Shown here: piece by piece, positions 46,230 through 56,950 of the stretch
Position numbering within the stretch: the stretch's first letter is position 1
Layout: the number at the start of each line of letters is the position of its first letter
Assembly: GCF_027409185.1 (NCBI RefSeq)
Contig: NC_084462.1
Span: forward strand, 24,403,577 to 24,467,576
Direction of reading: 5' to 3'
Length of the DNA: 64,000 nt
Source: Cynocephalus volans
Taxonomy: Eukaryota > Chordata > Mammalia > Dermoptera > Cynocephalidae
Program-made: the position numbers and the translations under genes
The notes under the pieces: model-generated
The model's database searches: none
The model's input: only the letters and a program-made list of their open reading frames with translations
Told to the model about the DNA's origin: nothing

Positions 46230-46995
46230 AATCTAAATAAACGATGGACTGTAATTAATAATAATGTGTCAACATTTGTTCATCAACTGTAACAGATGCA
46301 CCACACTCATGGAAAATGTTAATACTCAGAGAATCGGGGCGGGGGAGGAAGGGAAGGTGGGAACTCTGTTCTGTCTGCCCAGTTTCTCTGTAAATTTAAA
46401 AGTGTTCTAGAAAATAAAGTGTACTAATACAAAAAGCCCCAGCAATTCCACGCATGGGTGTTTGCCTAAGAGAAATGAAAATATCTGCCCACAAAACTCT
46501 CATACCCCAATGTTCACAGCAGTTTTATTCCGAATGGCTTAAACCTGAGAAAAAACCCAAACGTTCATCGAGACGTGAGTGAATTAACAATGTATGGTGT
46601 CCCCATGCAATAGCATTCAGCAATAAAAAGGAAAAAACCCTACAGATATCAACATGGATGAATTTCAATACATTTTACTGAGCAAAAGAAACCAGGTACA
46701 AGAGTGCATACTGTATGATACAGTTTTTATGGGATTCTAAAAAAGGCAAAATTGAAATATACCATCAGAAAGCAAATCAGTGTTTGACTGGGGCTGGACA
46801 TGGGTGGGGAACATCAACTGTGAGGGAGCACAAGAGAATTTCCACGGGTGGTGGAAATGTTCTGTATCTTGATTGTGGTTGGTGCAGGTACACAGGTGTA
46901 CACATTTATTAAAACCCATTGACCTGCAGGTTTGAAATGAGTATATTTCATTGGATGTAAATTATACCTTAATAAAGTAGATTTTTAAAAAAATG
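46230..46995 (+). mobile_element. Two old L1 3' pieces in tandem
   Basis: 46230-46430 is a 3' UTR tail (ttcatcaactgtaacagatg ... aaaataaagtgtac). 46435-46995 starts again in the ORF2 C-terminus (ccccaatgttcacagcagttttattcc) and runs through its own 3' UTR to taccttaataaagtag. Confidence 0.75.
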
Positions 46996-47760
46996 CTTAA
47001 ATGAATACAAAAAACTCAGACAACAGGATTATGGGCTATGGACTAATGCCAGAATTAAACAAATAGCCATTAAATGACTTAGTAAATATTTCTTGCATGC
47101 ATGTATGAACTGCTGTCTCTAGAATTGACGGGCTGTAGGTCCAGTTAGGCTGGAAACGCTGTTGGGAAGTTGTTTCATGTGTTTGCGACTAGATGTCTCT
47201 CCCATTCCCCAAAGCTAATGTTGAGAGCTCACCTCCTCTTTCTCCCTGCGCTTCCTGGGGCAGAGCAGAGAGGGACAGGAACAGCACCTCTAACTTTACA
47301 GAGAAGCTCTCTCACCATTAACCCCCTTACTGGAAAATTTGTCTACTTCACGCATTCCAACTTCCTCCTTGCCCTACTCAAGAGAGGAGGCAAAACTGGA
47401 TCTATGCCCTTCTCCATATTTTAGATTGTGCCATGTTCATTTTCTGCACCATCTTTAACTTATTCTTCCTTTCAGTTCTTTCTTTCTAGAATATAAGCAT
47501 CGTCACATCTGCTCCGTTAGGTAAAGCTATTCTTCCATTCTTACCTCCTCCTGTAACTACAACTCTATCAGGTGCTTTTCCTTCATAGGACAACTTCTTG
47601 AAAGACTCATCTGCCCTTGTTATCTGCTTCTTTTCCCACCCCAATACACATATCTTTAAAAAGATATCGCATTGTGTCCTTGACATCCAGCCCTATTGGG
47701 TCTTAACATTTTGCCAGATTTGAATCAGATCTTTCTTTAAAAACAAAATGATCAACAGAT
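46996..47760. other. NXPE intron, nothing recognised
   Basis: Pyrimidine-rich in 47180-47500; possibly old L2 by word order near 47430-47520, but too weak to call. Confidence 0.4.
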
Positions 47761-48640
47761 AAAATAAAAAATAGTGCTAACACCAAATGCTGAGAAGGAT
47801 GCAGAGAAACTGTGTCTCTCATACATTGCTGGTGGGAGGGTAAAATGATACAGGCACTCTGGCAAACAGTTTGACAAGTTCTTATAAAACTAAACATCCA
47901 CTAATCACACAAACCAGCAATTGCAGTCAGGCATTTATTCCAGACAACTGAAATCTTACACTCACATAAAAATCTGTACATGAATATTCATAGCAGCTTT
48001 ATTCATAATAGTCAAAAACTGGAAATAACCCAAATATCCTTCCATGGGTGAATGGTTAAACAAATTCATATAATGGAAACCAGGCAGCAATAAAAAGGCA
48101 TAAATTATTGATATATGCAACAACTTGGACGGATCTCAAGGGCATAGGGAGAAAAAACCAATATCTGAAATGGTTACATACTGTATGATTCCATTTATAT
48201 GCTATTCTAGAAAAGACAAAACTATAGAGATGGAGAACAGATTAGTAGTTGCCAATGTAGGGACAGGGGTTGGAGGGTGGGAAGGCCATAAAAGTATAGC
48301 ACAAGGATTTCCTTTATGGTGATGGGACATTTCTGTACCTTGATTGTGGTGGTGGTGGTTACACAAATCTACACATGGGCTACATTTGCAAAAACTTACA
48401 CATGTACCCATGAACACACACACAGGTGGATGTGCAAGCTGGTAGGTGAAGACTTAATGAGGCCTGTAATCTTGTTAACATAGAGTAGCAATGTCTATTT
48501 TCTTGTTTTGATTGTGCTACAGATACATGAGATGCTGCCATTGGCAGAAACTGGGTGAAGAGGTCAGAGGACTATGGACTATTTTTGCAGCTTCCTGTAG
48601 GTCTGTCATTATCTCACAATAAAAAGTTAACTTTAAAAAA
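47761..48640 (+). mobile_element. Old L1 3' end
   Basis: aaatgctgagaaggatgcag, tcatacattgctggtgggag, tcatagcagctttattcata and ggaaataacccaaatatcct mark the ORF2 C-terminus. The 3' UTR ends near 48630. Confidence 0.8.
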
Positions 48641-49299
48641 GTAATAAATAGATTATTACAGGTACCACATAGGTAACCTCTATACGCTCACCCTTTCCCA
48701 TTCTGTTCCTCACAAGGATATAGTCCCTATCTTGAATTCAGTGTTTGTGATTCTCATCTACATTTTGTACATTTGATTTATATTTATATTAAATAGCATT
48801 GTTTGCAAGTTTTAGAACTTTGCATAAATGGAATGATATGTGTTTATTACTACTCATTATCTTTTCAAGATTTAGAAAGTTTTGAAAGGGAGCTGTTCTT
48901 TATTCATTTTTAAATTATAATTGCATTGTTTGAATATACCATAATTTCTTCATCCATTTCTTATCTGTTGTCATTTAGATAGTTTTCAATATTCTCCTAT
49001 CACAGACAATGTCTGCAATAAATACTATTGTACATGTTCCCTGGCTCTCCTGTAAGAAAGAGAAATCTACAGTTTATAACCAGAAGCAAACCTTTGGACT
49101 GTAAGTTATATGCATCTTCAACTTTACTAAGTATTATTAAATTGCTTTTAAAAGTTCTTATAACAATTTACACTCCCAGCAGTGGTATATGATCCTTTTC
49201 ATCTCTACACATCCACATCACCTGTGTTTTTGTCAGATTCAAAGATTTGTTCATATAAAAATTATTAAATAACATCATATTTTGTTTCTTCAACTTTTT

Positions 49300-49397
49300 A
49301 AAAAAATGTTGAGACAGCTGGCTGGTTTGGGGATCTGAACCCTTCACCTTGGTGTTACAAGGCCACATTGTAACCAGCTGAGCTAACTGGCCAGCCC
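49300..49397 (-). mobile_element. tRNA-Ile-derived SINE
   Basis: Reverse strand reads ggctggccagttagctcagc (A box), then gggttcagatcccc (B box), then ccagccagctgtc. The A-rich tail appears as the T-rich plus strand before it. Confidence 0.85.
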
Positions 49398-49571
49398 TTA
49401 ATAATATATTTCAGTTTCAATTAAATTTCCCTGACTACTCATGAGATTAAGTATATCTTCAGATTTTATTCATCATTCAAAATTTTCCTTCTGTGATCTC
49501 CTGGTTGTGTCTCTTGCCCATGTTTTCTGTTGGGCTATATAATTTCTCTTATTATTTTGTATAATTTCTTT

Positions 49572-49670
49572 TCTTTTTTTCTTGGTGTCTGGCTAGTACA
49601 GGTATTGAACCCTGGAACTTTGTGTTGTCAGCACCGTGCGCTAAACAACTGAGCTCACCAGGTAGCTCCC
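49572..49670 (-). mobile_element. tRNA-Ile-derived SINE, diverged
   Basis: Reverse strand: gagctacctggtgagctcag (A box) through a gcacggtgctgacaacac loop to ggttcaatacctg. Tail region ttcttttttt on the plus strand. Confidence 0.7.
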
Positions 49671-50159
49671 TGTACAACTCCTTTATTTCTTCTGAGTACT
49701 AATCTTGTGTCACTTTTGTCTGTCACAGATATCATATTCCAGTCTATTATAGCTTGACTTAACCTATGTTTATGGGACTTTTTGTAATGAAGAAGTTTTT
49801 TATTTATATATAGCCCAACTTAACCAATATTTTCCTTTATGATGTCTGCCTCGTTATGTCTGAGGCAATATTTTCCCAAGCTCAAAGCTTGGGAAAAAAG
49901 ACATTTGCTGCTATTGTCTTCTTTGGGTTTTATGGTTTGCTTTTCACAGTTAGCTCTTTAATCCTCCTGGCATTGATGTTTATGTATAGTGTGAGGCTGA
50001 AATCTAATTATGCTCTTTTCCATTCGTTGACTATTCAATATTTTGCCTGTAGATGTGAATGCCTATCGTGTTTAGATAAAGTTAATTATGTTCATGGTTC
50101 TAGTTTCTTCCATGATCCATTTAACGATGCCTAAGCAAATGCTACAATGTCATATTGAG

Positions 50160-50414
50160 ACAGCTGCCTAAAACTATTTCACACAGAAACTTTGAAAGAT
50201 ATACCATGAAAATACTAAGAAAATGAAAGATGTTATAGCAATTTTCATATCATAAAATTTAGAATTTAAGGCAAAAATCAAGAAAGGAAAATGCATAATT
50301 TACCAATAACATAAAAGAATCACCAGGTTGGATGAGCTGAACAACATTGCCTTGAAATGTATGAAGTTACAACTGCTGAATTACAGAGAGGAATTGTCAA
50401 ATCTACAAATACAG
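50160..50414 (+). mobile_element. Old L1-like sequence (left of LTR)
   Basis: A-rich sense-strand sequence with L1/HAL1-like vocabulary that appears to continue after the MaLR LTR at 50848. Confidence 0.4.
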
Positions 50415-50842
50415 TGTATTAGTTCATTTCTGTTGCTCATAAAGAATACTTGAAATTGGGTACTTTACAAAGAAAATGAAATTTACTTCTTACTGTTTTG
50501 TGGGCTGGGAAGTACAAGGTCCAGGGGACACATCTGGTGAGGGCCTCGTTCTGGGTGGGAACTCTCTATAGGGTCCCGTGGCAACACAGGGTATCACATG
50601 GTGGAGATGGTAAGAGCAAGAGAGAGCTTATCCTCTCACTCGCCCTCCTTATAAAGCCATCAGAACCACACCCGTTACCCCACGAATGGACCAATCCATC
50701 CACAAGGGTGCAGTCCTCACAATCTAGTCACTTCATTAAGGCCCCACCTTCCAAATACCATAATCAGACTTCCCACCCTCTTAGCACTGTTACAATGGGG
50801 CTCAGGCTGCAATGAGTTTCAGGGGCCATTCAATCCACAGCA
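50415..50842 (-). mobile_element. ERVL-MaLR type solo LTR, antisense
   Basis: The reverse strand starts tgctgtggattgaatggccc and runs through ggtatttggaaggtggggcc and caccatgtgataccctgtg, ending ...gaactaataca. This is the order of MLT/MST LTRs. Length is 428 bp. Flanks tacag (50410-50414) and cacag (50843-50847) fit a 5-bp duplication with one change. Confidence 0.75.
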
Positions 50843-50847
50843 CACAG

Positions 50848-51720
50848 TATAATATATTTACATCTGAAATAAATAGATTAAGCAGACATAAAACAATTAA
50901 TGAAGATATAGATGATTGGAATAAAAATGAAGAAGCTAAAACAAATAGGTTCAGAATTCTATTCTGAAGAAATAGAAAATACATATTATTTTCAAGGAAA
51001 CCCGGTATACAAACAAAAATTTAGTCATTTGCTGGGTCACAAATGAACTCTAAACAAATTTCAAGGAATTGATATCACAAAGACCACATTTCTAGTCATA
51101 ATGCAAATAAATAAGGGAAAAGCAAGAAGAAAAAGGTAGCAACTTTTAAAGTTCAAAAACTTCAAAAATAATTCCTAAATAATTCACCAGTTAAAGAAGA
51201 AATCACTATGGGAATTATAAAACATGTAAAACAGAATAAAAATGATGCTTCCACATATAAAAATTTGGAGAATACAGTTAAAACTGTGCTCACAGGGAAA
51301 TTCATACCCTTAACCATTTTTATGTCATATAAGGAAGGTAGAAATAGATGAGTAAATTCTCCTGAATCACAAAAGTATAAAAAAGAAAGAAAATCTATGA
51401 GAAAGTAAAGGATCAGGCTGGCTGGTTGGCTCAGTTGTTTCCAGCACGGTGTTATAGCACCAAAGTCAAAGGGTTCAGATCCCTGTACTGGCCAGCCACC
51501 AAAAAAAAAAAGAAAAAGGAAAGAAAGAACTTGAGGGTATGAATGTTATAGATAGCAGCAGAAACTAATAAAATACAATGGAAAGTTTCTTTCTTGGTAC
51601 TAGTTTCACCTAGGTATTTTCACCAACTCTCACTGACATCAGGACAAAATATTTTTAAATCAACTTGAATAACTGAAGATCTAACAAAATAATGAGAAAT
51701 TGTCAGACGAAAATCTAAAT
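50848..51720 (+). mobile_element. Old L1/HAL1-like ORF2 region
   Basis: cacaaatgaactctaaacaaatttc, gaagaaatcactatgggaat and actgtgctcacagggaaattc follow L1 ORF2 endonuclease-to-RT order. Interrupted by the SINE at 51416. Confidence 0.55.
51416..51526 (+). mobile_element. tRNA-Ile-derived SINE, monomer
   Basis: ggctggctggttggctcagt, gggttcagatccctgtactgg and ccagccaccaaa followed by a long A-run. Confidence 0.85.
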
Positions 51721-52039
51721 GAAGGCAGGAATCCAGATTTTAAAAATGAAGTGCTCAAGCCACGTTTGCCCTGAGATCATTTGCTCCGCTTGTATACTTA
51801 GTCTCTTCTCATGCCAGAATCCCGCTTTTTCCTTTAAGCCTAAAATCACTTGTAACCTTCTCTAGACATATAGCCAGACCAGTTTACTGTGCTACGTGTC
51901 TGTCCAGCAATGTCTGCCATAGAGCAGGTGCTCAACAAGCATGTGTTGAATGAGAATAGAAATTGGATCACAGACAAGACTTAGGAGGAAGGATGTGACT
52001 TAGGGATGGAAAAAGCTTCCCAGATTCTGAATTTCTTAC
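51721..52039. other. NXPE intron with possible L2/MIR scrap
   Basis: gccatagagcaggtgctcaacaagcatgtgttgaatg (~51912-51948) is the word order of L2/MIR 3' ends. The rest is plain intron next to the exon donor. Confidence 0.4.
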
Positions 52040-52794
52040 CATGCCAGCAGGGCCTCATCGTGTGCTGTGGTCACATTCAAGTAACTCCCACTCGAGTGAC
52101 CAACTAAAGAGTTGCAGGGCAGGGTAGGCGGTTGAGCGCAGAACCAGAGCTCACTGGAAACCACGTCCCTGTACTGGCAGGTAGGTCCTTTTGCTCCAGT
52201 CGACTGAGGGTCAACATTGCAAATCACAATCTCTTTAGTTCCATTGGGCCCCTGGAAATATCCCCTAAAATCAACTGTGGCCCTTTTCTCTCTCCAGATT
52301 CTCCGCAGAACCCCAACTGCCTCGCTGGAGTGGATCAGCCGCACTTGCACCTGGGCCTCCCCAGCCCAGAGCAGGGGGAAGGACAACAGGTATGTGCCGT
52401 TCTCCAGATCCTGCACATCCCCAGGGACCCCTGCCTTCAAGTCTGGACCCAACAGCTGTGCCCGAAATAGATCCCCACCATGGGTCTTGGGTCTGCCCCT
52501 GTGGTCCCTGGCCACAAGGACAGCCTCTAGGTAGCCTCCCAGAACATAGCTAGCCTGGACAGGATCCTTCAGGTGGTAGGTGGAGGTCTGGGGACTGGTG
52601 GAGGCCAAAAAGTCCCCCCTGTCTCCTGGGGTCGGAGGCCAGTACAGAGTATGGGTCAGGTTGGTGAGCTCCTGGGGGAGAGAGTCCAAGAGTGGGAGAG
52701 ATTCCGTGGAATTGGAGACAGATTTAGAGACAGGACGGGGTCCTGGAGGACGATAGATGGTGCTTTCAGGCCAGGATGTCTTGAAATAGAATAT
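52040..52794 (-). CDS. NXPE-family protein, large neurexophilin-like exon
   Basis: This 755-bp exon is framed by acceptor ctctacccacag and donor GGCATG|gtaaga. It encodes 251 codons plus two bases. Residues 1-75 are a low-complexity, Ser/Pro-rich, glycosylatable stalk (NST, NLT). From about 82 the neurexophilin-like domain reads GGYLEAVLVARDHRGRPKTHGGDLFRAQL, ENGTYLLSFPLLWAGEAQVQVRLIHSSEAV, then a cysteine-rich part (ICNVD, CQYRD, WFCAQPP, LPCNS). NXPE proteins are ~540-560 residues with an N-terminal signal/anchor. With the later exons this gives ~526, so one short 5' coding exon is missing from view. The frame continues upstream past the acceptor to 52986 only by chance. Orthology to a numbered NXPE gene is not settled. 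Confidence 0.9.
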
Positions 52795-54100
52795 CTGTGG
52801 GTAGAGAAGGAGGAATCTATCAGTGGTTAGTGTTTCTTTCATTTTCTTCTGGGAAGGAGATTTCCAATCACCAAACCTAGTCCCCTCTGCCAGGGGTACC
52901 CAGGAGTCTTGCTTGCCTGCATCATGCCATCTGTCACCCTTAAGCCTGGTATCTGAGTCACCACCACCTTTATTTGAAAGGAGCATCTCATGTTGTGAAG
53001 ATGAAGTTGTGTCTCTGGTTTAGCTCAACAATCCCCTTCTCTCAGCCTTCTTATTCCCTCCACTACCAACCCCCAATGTGGCATTCTAAGTGTCCCCTCT
53101 TCTCCTGTTCCCTCTCTCCACAACTCCACCCCCACCGTCTCCACACCAATTTTCCAGTTGAGAGTCAGGGGTGGCTGAGACCTTCCTTCGATGCTCCTGA
53201 GGGTCATAGAAGAGTGAGACGAGACCATCCCTCAGTGACCTCCCTCTGTAATTGGGCTGAGCTAGGGGTGAGAAGGGATTCAACCACAGAAAGCATTGAG
53301 AAAGCAAGAAAATGTAGAAAGGCACAGAACAGGTATGGGTTGGCAAAAGGAGATACAGCACATTCTTTCCAAGGAAAACATGGTGTTTGCTATGACATGG
53401 AGTCCTCTCCAGGGGCCCAGATTTTTCTTTTCTCATAGTCTGAGAAACACAAAATCACAAATACAGACCAGAGAAGTAGAAGAATCCAAAAGAGAAGAAC
53501 ACCAGAGAGAGGCCACGTTTTATGTGATGTGGGTTGTAGTGGATGGGAAAGGGAATCTAGGCACCTGGCCTATGGGATACTCACTTATACCCATCAATGG
53601 TCCCTTCTTAATCAGACAAGTGTGATTCAGAAAAAAAGCACCCCACTGACACATGTCAAATTCCAATCTGTAGGAAGATGGCCCAAGATCTACCAAGCAA
53701 ATTTATACTGGAATTAGAAGTTTGAGCTTCAGAGACATCATCTTCTACTTGGAAGGTTGGTAGTGCAGCTATGTCCAATGTCATGAGGCACAGGGATGAC
53801 AAACCTGCTTTCCCCCTTTAATTGTCTTCTAAACTGACTATTTACCTCCTCTGTTAAATTGTAAACTCTTGGAGTGTTGCATTTTCTCTGGATCTAGCAC
53901 AATGGATTGTGGAAAATCCTCAGTGGGTGGCTTAGTTATAAAAATGTGGCCTCTAGGCAAAAGCCAACACAGAAGCCTTTGGCATGAGGGTGAGGAGCAT
54001 AGATAGAGGGAACACTGTTCTAGGGGCAGAAATAGTAAGAGAGGAGTCCAGATTCACAGGTCATAAGTTAACAGGGATTCTGGCTTTGATCACCATGGTA
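52795..54100. other. Intron or 5' flank of the NXPE gene
   Basis: The missing start exon may lie here or further right. I found no short minus-strand frame with ATG, hydrophobic run and donor in a compatible phase that I could defend. Confidence 0.4.
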
Positions 54101-54485
54101 CCCTGAATAATGGCCCTTGAAGATATCCGTGTCCTGATTTCTGTCCACTGCGAATATGTCACCCTATGTGACAAAAGGAACTCTGTATATGTGATTAAGT
54201 TAAGGGTCATATTAGGGGAAGATTATCCTAAATTATCCAGCTCAAAATGTAATCACAAGTGTCCTTATAAGAGGTAGGAATTTTACTACAGAGGCAGAGA
54301 TGATGCTATGATGGGAGCAGAGGGGCAGAGGCAGAGAGACTTGAAGATCTGAAGATGCTCCACTGGAGTTTGGATCCTCATACTGGCCAGCCACCAAAAG
54401 AAGAAGCAGCTGCTACACTGCTGGCTTTTGACATGGAGGAAGTGACCATGAGCCAATGGATGCAGGCAGCCTCTAGAAATTGAAA
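54101..54485 (+). mobile_element. Ancient LTR-like repeat with SINE scrap
   Basis: gatatccgtgtcctgatttc, tatgtgattaagttaagggtc, aatgtaatcacaagtgtcct and gctacactgctggcttttga are a recurring mammalian repeat, probably ERVL/MaLR class. A SINE 3' end (catactggccagccaccaaa, 54378-54397) is embedded. It stops abruptly at 54485. Confidence 0.55.
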
Positions 54486-55710
54486 GGGGGGGGCAGCTTC
54501 CAGTCAAGATGGTTGGATAGACGGTCCCCAGCATCAGTCTCTCCCACAAAGTGACTAATTTACAACTATTAATAGTAATGACAGCCAAGCTGGGGCCACT
54601 AAGCTCAGGGGAAGAGGGGAAGACACCTATGGAGTGGATGATGGTCGGAGAAGCTATGAAGAGAGAAAGAAAAATCCTCCCGGCCACTTCCTGGTTGAGG
54701 CTGCTGAGCACACAGAGCAGGAGCTGGAAAAAGCCGCAGCTGTGCCCTTCAGATGAAGTTGTTTGCAGGCACCAGGGGAGAAGAGGGCCTTGGTGCTCCC
54801 AGGCCATCAATAATTGGGTTCCTGTGGATCCACATTGGACTGAGGAGCCACAACAACTGAAAAAAAGGAGCCACTCAGAGACTGGCAAGTCATTGCAAGG
54901 GACAGGAGCATGGCCCGTCCCATGGGAATTGTCTGGAACATAGGTGCTGGGGGAGATGGGCCCACCGGGAGAACACTGGGGCATAGCAAGGACAGCTGAT
55001 CTGCCTCCCAATCAGCATGGGACCACTCAGAGGACACCGGTCAGGAATATAGAATTGCATGGGGTGTGGTTTGATGAAAAGACTCAGGCCCAGACCAGTG
55101 TTTCTACACAAGTCAGGTGCACTGGATTTCACTAGACCCAGAAGTATCTATAAAGTCAACCATAAAAACTGGAGCTGCACAAAAAGCCTTCTCTAGGGAA
55201 TCAGCAGCCAAGCAGCAATTTAGCTCAACCACACAGCTCAAGTACTGGTCCGCATGGGAAGTTCCCCCACTTCAGAAGTAAGCAAAGGACAACAAATTAG
55301 TTCTAACACAGAGTTAAAGTGGTGGGAACAGGAAATAACCCAACACAGAACTGAGAGAAAGGACAAAGTACCCACGACCAGAGACAAAATTTGATATTAA
55401 CTAGTAAAGGTCTCATTTCACCAAAGAACACCTATAACATGTAGAAGGTCTGGAAGTCCTCTGGGCTACCAAGCCAGAAAGTGGGGAGGGCTGGGGGCTT
55501 CAGCCATGCCCCCAGCACTTGCAACCAGGCCCGAGGGTGGTGGCCTCGGGCTTCGGTCACACTCCGACAACACAGGCAACCAGCCCAGTGATGACCACCA
55601 AGCCACCACCGGAAGTGCCCCGGGCTCTCCCAAGCCAGGGTTGTAGGGCGCTGAGGGCCTCAGTCACAGCCCCCCCACACAAGCAACCAGCTCAGGGCCG
55701 ACCACCCAGA
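54486..55710 (+). mobile_element. L1-type 5' UTR block
   Basis: It starts with a G-run and cagcttccagtcaagatggt, similar in position to the caagatggcgg at the full-length L1 start but with a different leader. It continues as a GC-rich leader for ~1.2 kb, ending in three degenerate GC-rich units (near 55497, 55550 and 55657; each gggc(t/c)tc(a/g)gtcac...caaccagc). No ORF1 follows. A long minus-strand frame (54286-55011) is open. Confidence 0.55.
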
Positions 55711-56500
55711 TGTCAGAAATGAAAAATGATACAACTACAGCTGATGCAGATATGAAAAAGATGATACACTTGTGGAAATAAGTGAAACAAGTCAGGCACA
55801 GAAAGATAAATACCACATGTTCTCACTTATTGGTGGGAGCTAAAAATTAATATATAAATTCACACACACACACACACACACACACAAAACCGGGGGGGGG
55901 AAGAAGATATAACAACCACAATTACTTGAAGTTGATACGACAAGCAAACAGAAAGGACATTGTTGGGGGGGATGGGGGGAGGGAGAAGGGAGGGAGGTTT
56001 TGGTGATGGGGAGCAATAATCAGCCACAATGTATATCGAGAAAATAAAATTTTTTAAAAAAATTTTTAAAAAATAGACACATTTCTAGAAAACTGTGCCA
56101 AAGCTGACTCATGAGGAGACAGAAAACATCATTAGCGTACCATTTTTGAAAAGGTTTCCTTTCTCACAAGAAAAACTATAGGCTCAGTTAGCTTCACCAG
56201 TGAGTGTTATCTAATATGTAACAAACAAATAATTTCAATCTTGCAAACATCTTTCCGAGACTAGAAAGAAAAGGGGGGGCGGGGCGGAATTCCCAATTCC
56301 TTCTGCAAGGCTAGCGTCACCCTACTAAAATCTGACAGGACTACTATGAGAAAGGACAATTACAGGCCAGTTTCACTTATGAATATAGATGTACAAATTC
56401 TAAACAAAATGTTAGTAAACCAAATCTAGCAATGTATAAAAAAGGTAGTCCATCACAGCGAGGTTGGGTTTATCTCAGATATGCAAGCTTGCTTTTACAG
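55711..56500 (+). mobile_element. Old L1 ORF2 fragment, split by a young L1
   Basis: gtcagaaatgaaaaatgatacaact (55713) reads like the ORF2 region just before RT. After the insertion at 55781-56070 it resumes exactly in order (gacacatttctagaaaac, then gaggagacagaaaac, then ggacaattacaggccagt at ~56355). ORF1 and the endonuclease are absent between the 5' UTR block and this point. Confidence 0.65.
55781..56070 (+). mobile_element. 5'-truncated young L1, 3' end only
   Basis: From agtgaaacaagtcaggcaca to the A-rich tail it is nearly identical to 10040-10300 of the full-length L1, including the CA tract, G-runs and tatatcgagaaaataaaatt. Differences are mainly tract lengths. aaata on each side (55776-55780, 56071-56075) may be the target duplication. 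Same subfamily as the full-length copy. Confidence 0.85.
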
Positions 56501-56950
56501 AAATAATTTGTGTTGTTCATATCTTCTATATTTATATGAATTTGGGGGGTCTACTTAATTAGTAATTAAGAGAAGTGTGTTGAAAACTCCCCACTACGAT
56601 AGTACACTTGCAGATTTTTTCTTTTAGTTCCAACAATTTTTTGCTTAAGTTTAGAGACTATTTTATTAAATGCATTCTTGTTTAGAATTGTAATATATTC
56701 TCAGTGAGTTGAATTTTTAATATTATATGGTGATCCACACTATTTCTAATGATGATCTTTGTCTTAAAGTCTATTTTTTTCCTTTATTATTATAATTAAG
56801 CCAGCTTTCTTTGGTTAGAATTTACCTCACATATTTTTCTTCTATTTTTAATTTTCAATGTTCTTCTCCAGTCCTTGACCATGTGAATATATGATTTCCA
56901 TAGAGGTAAAACAATAGGCCATTTATAGTTTTTTATTCTGCTTAAATTTT
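56501..56950 (-). mobile_element. Old L1 ORF2 fragment, antisense
   Basis: gtgtgttgaaaactccccac, cttttagttccaacaatttt and tgcattcttgtttagaattg are the reverse complement of a familiar ORF2 endonuclease region. Confidence 0.5.

Larger units (their letters stand above)
48650..50145 (-). mobile_element. Old L1, antisense, with two SINE insertions
   Basis: The plus strand reads as the reverse complement of an L1 3' half. The ORF2 C-terminus reversed (ataatttcttcatccatttc, ~48950) is followed by upstream ORF2 parts (gaagaagttttttatttata, ~49790). It is interrupted by antisense SINEs at 49300 and 49570. Confidence 0.6.

Noticed and set aside
52795-52986. Upstream extension of the large NXPE exon to an ATG at 52986
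   Set aside because: A strong pyrimidine-rich acceptor (ctctacccacag) ends at 52795, the upstream residues are not family-like, and no signal peptide is encoded there.
53086-53436. Hydrophobic minus-strand frame as the missing NXPE start exon
   Set aside because: The hydrophobic run has no nearby ATG, and no donor in a compatible phase could be defended.
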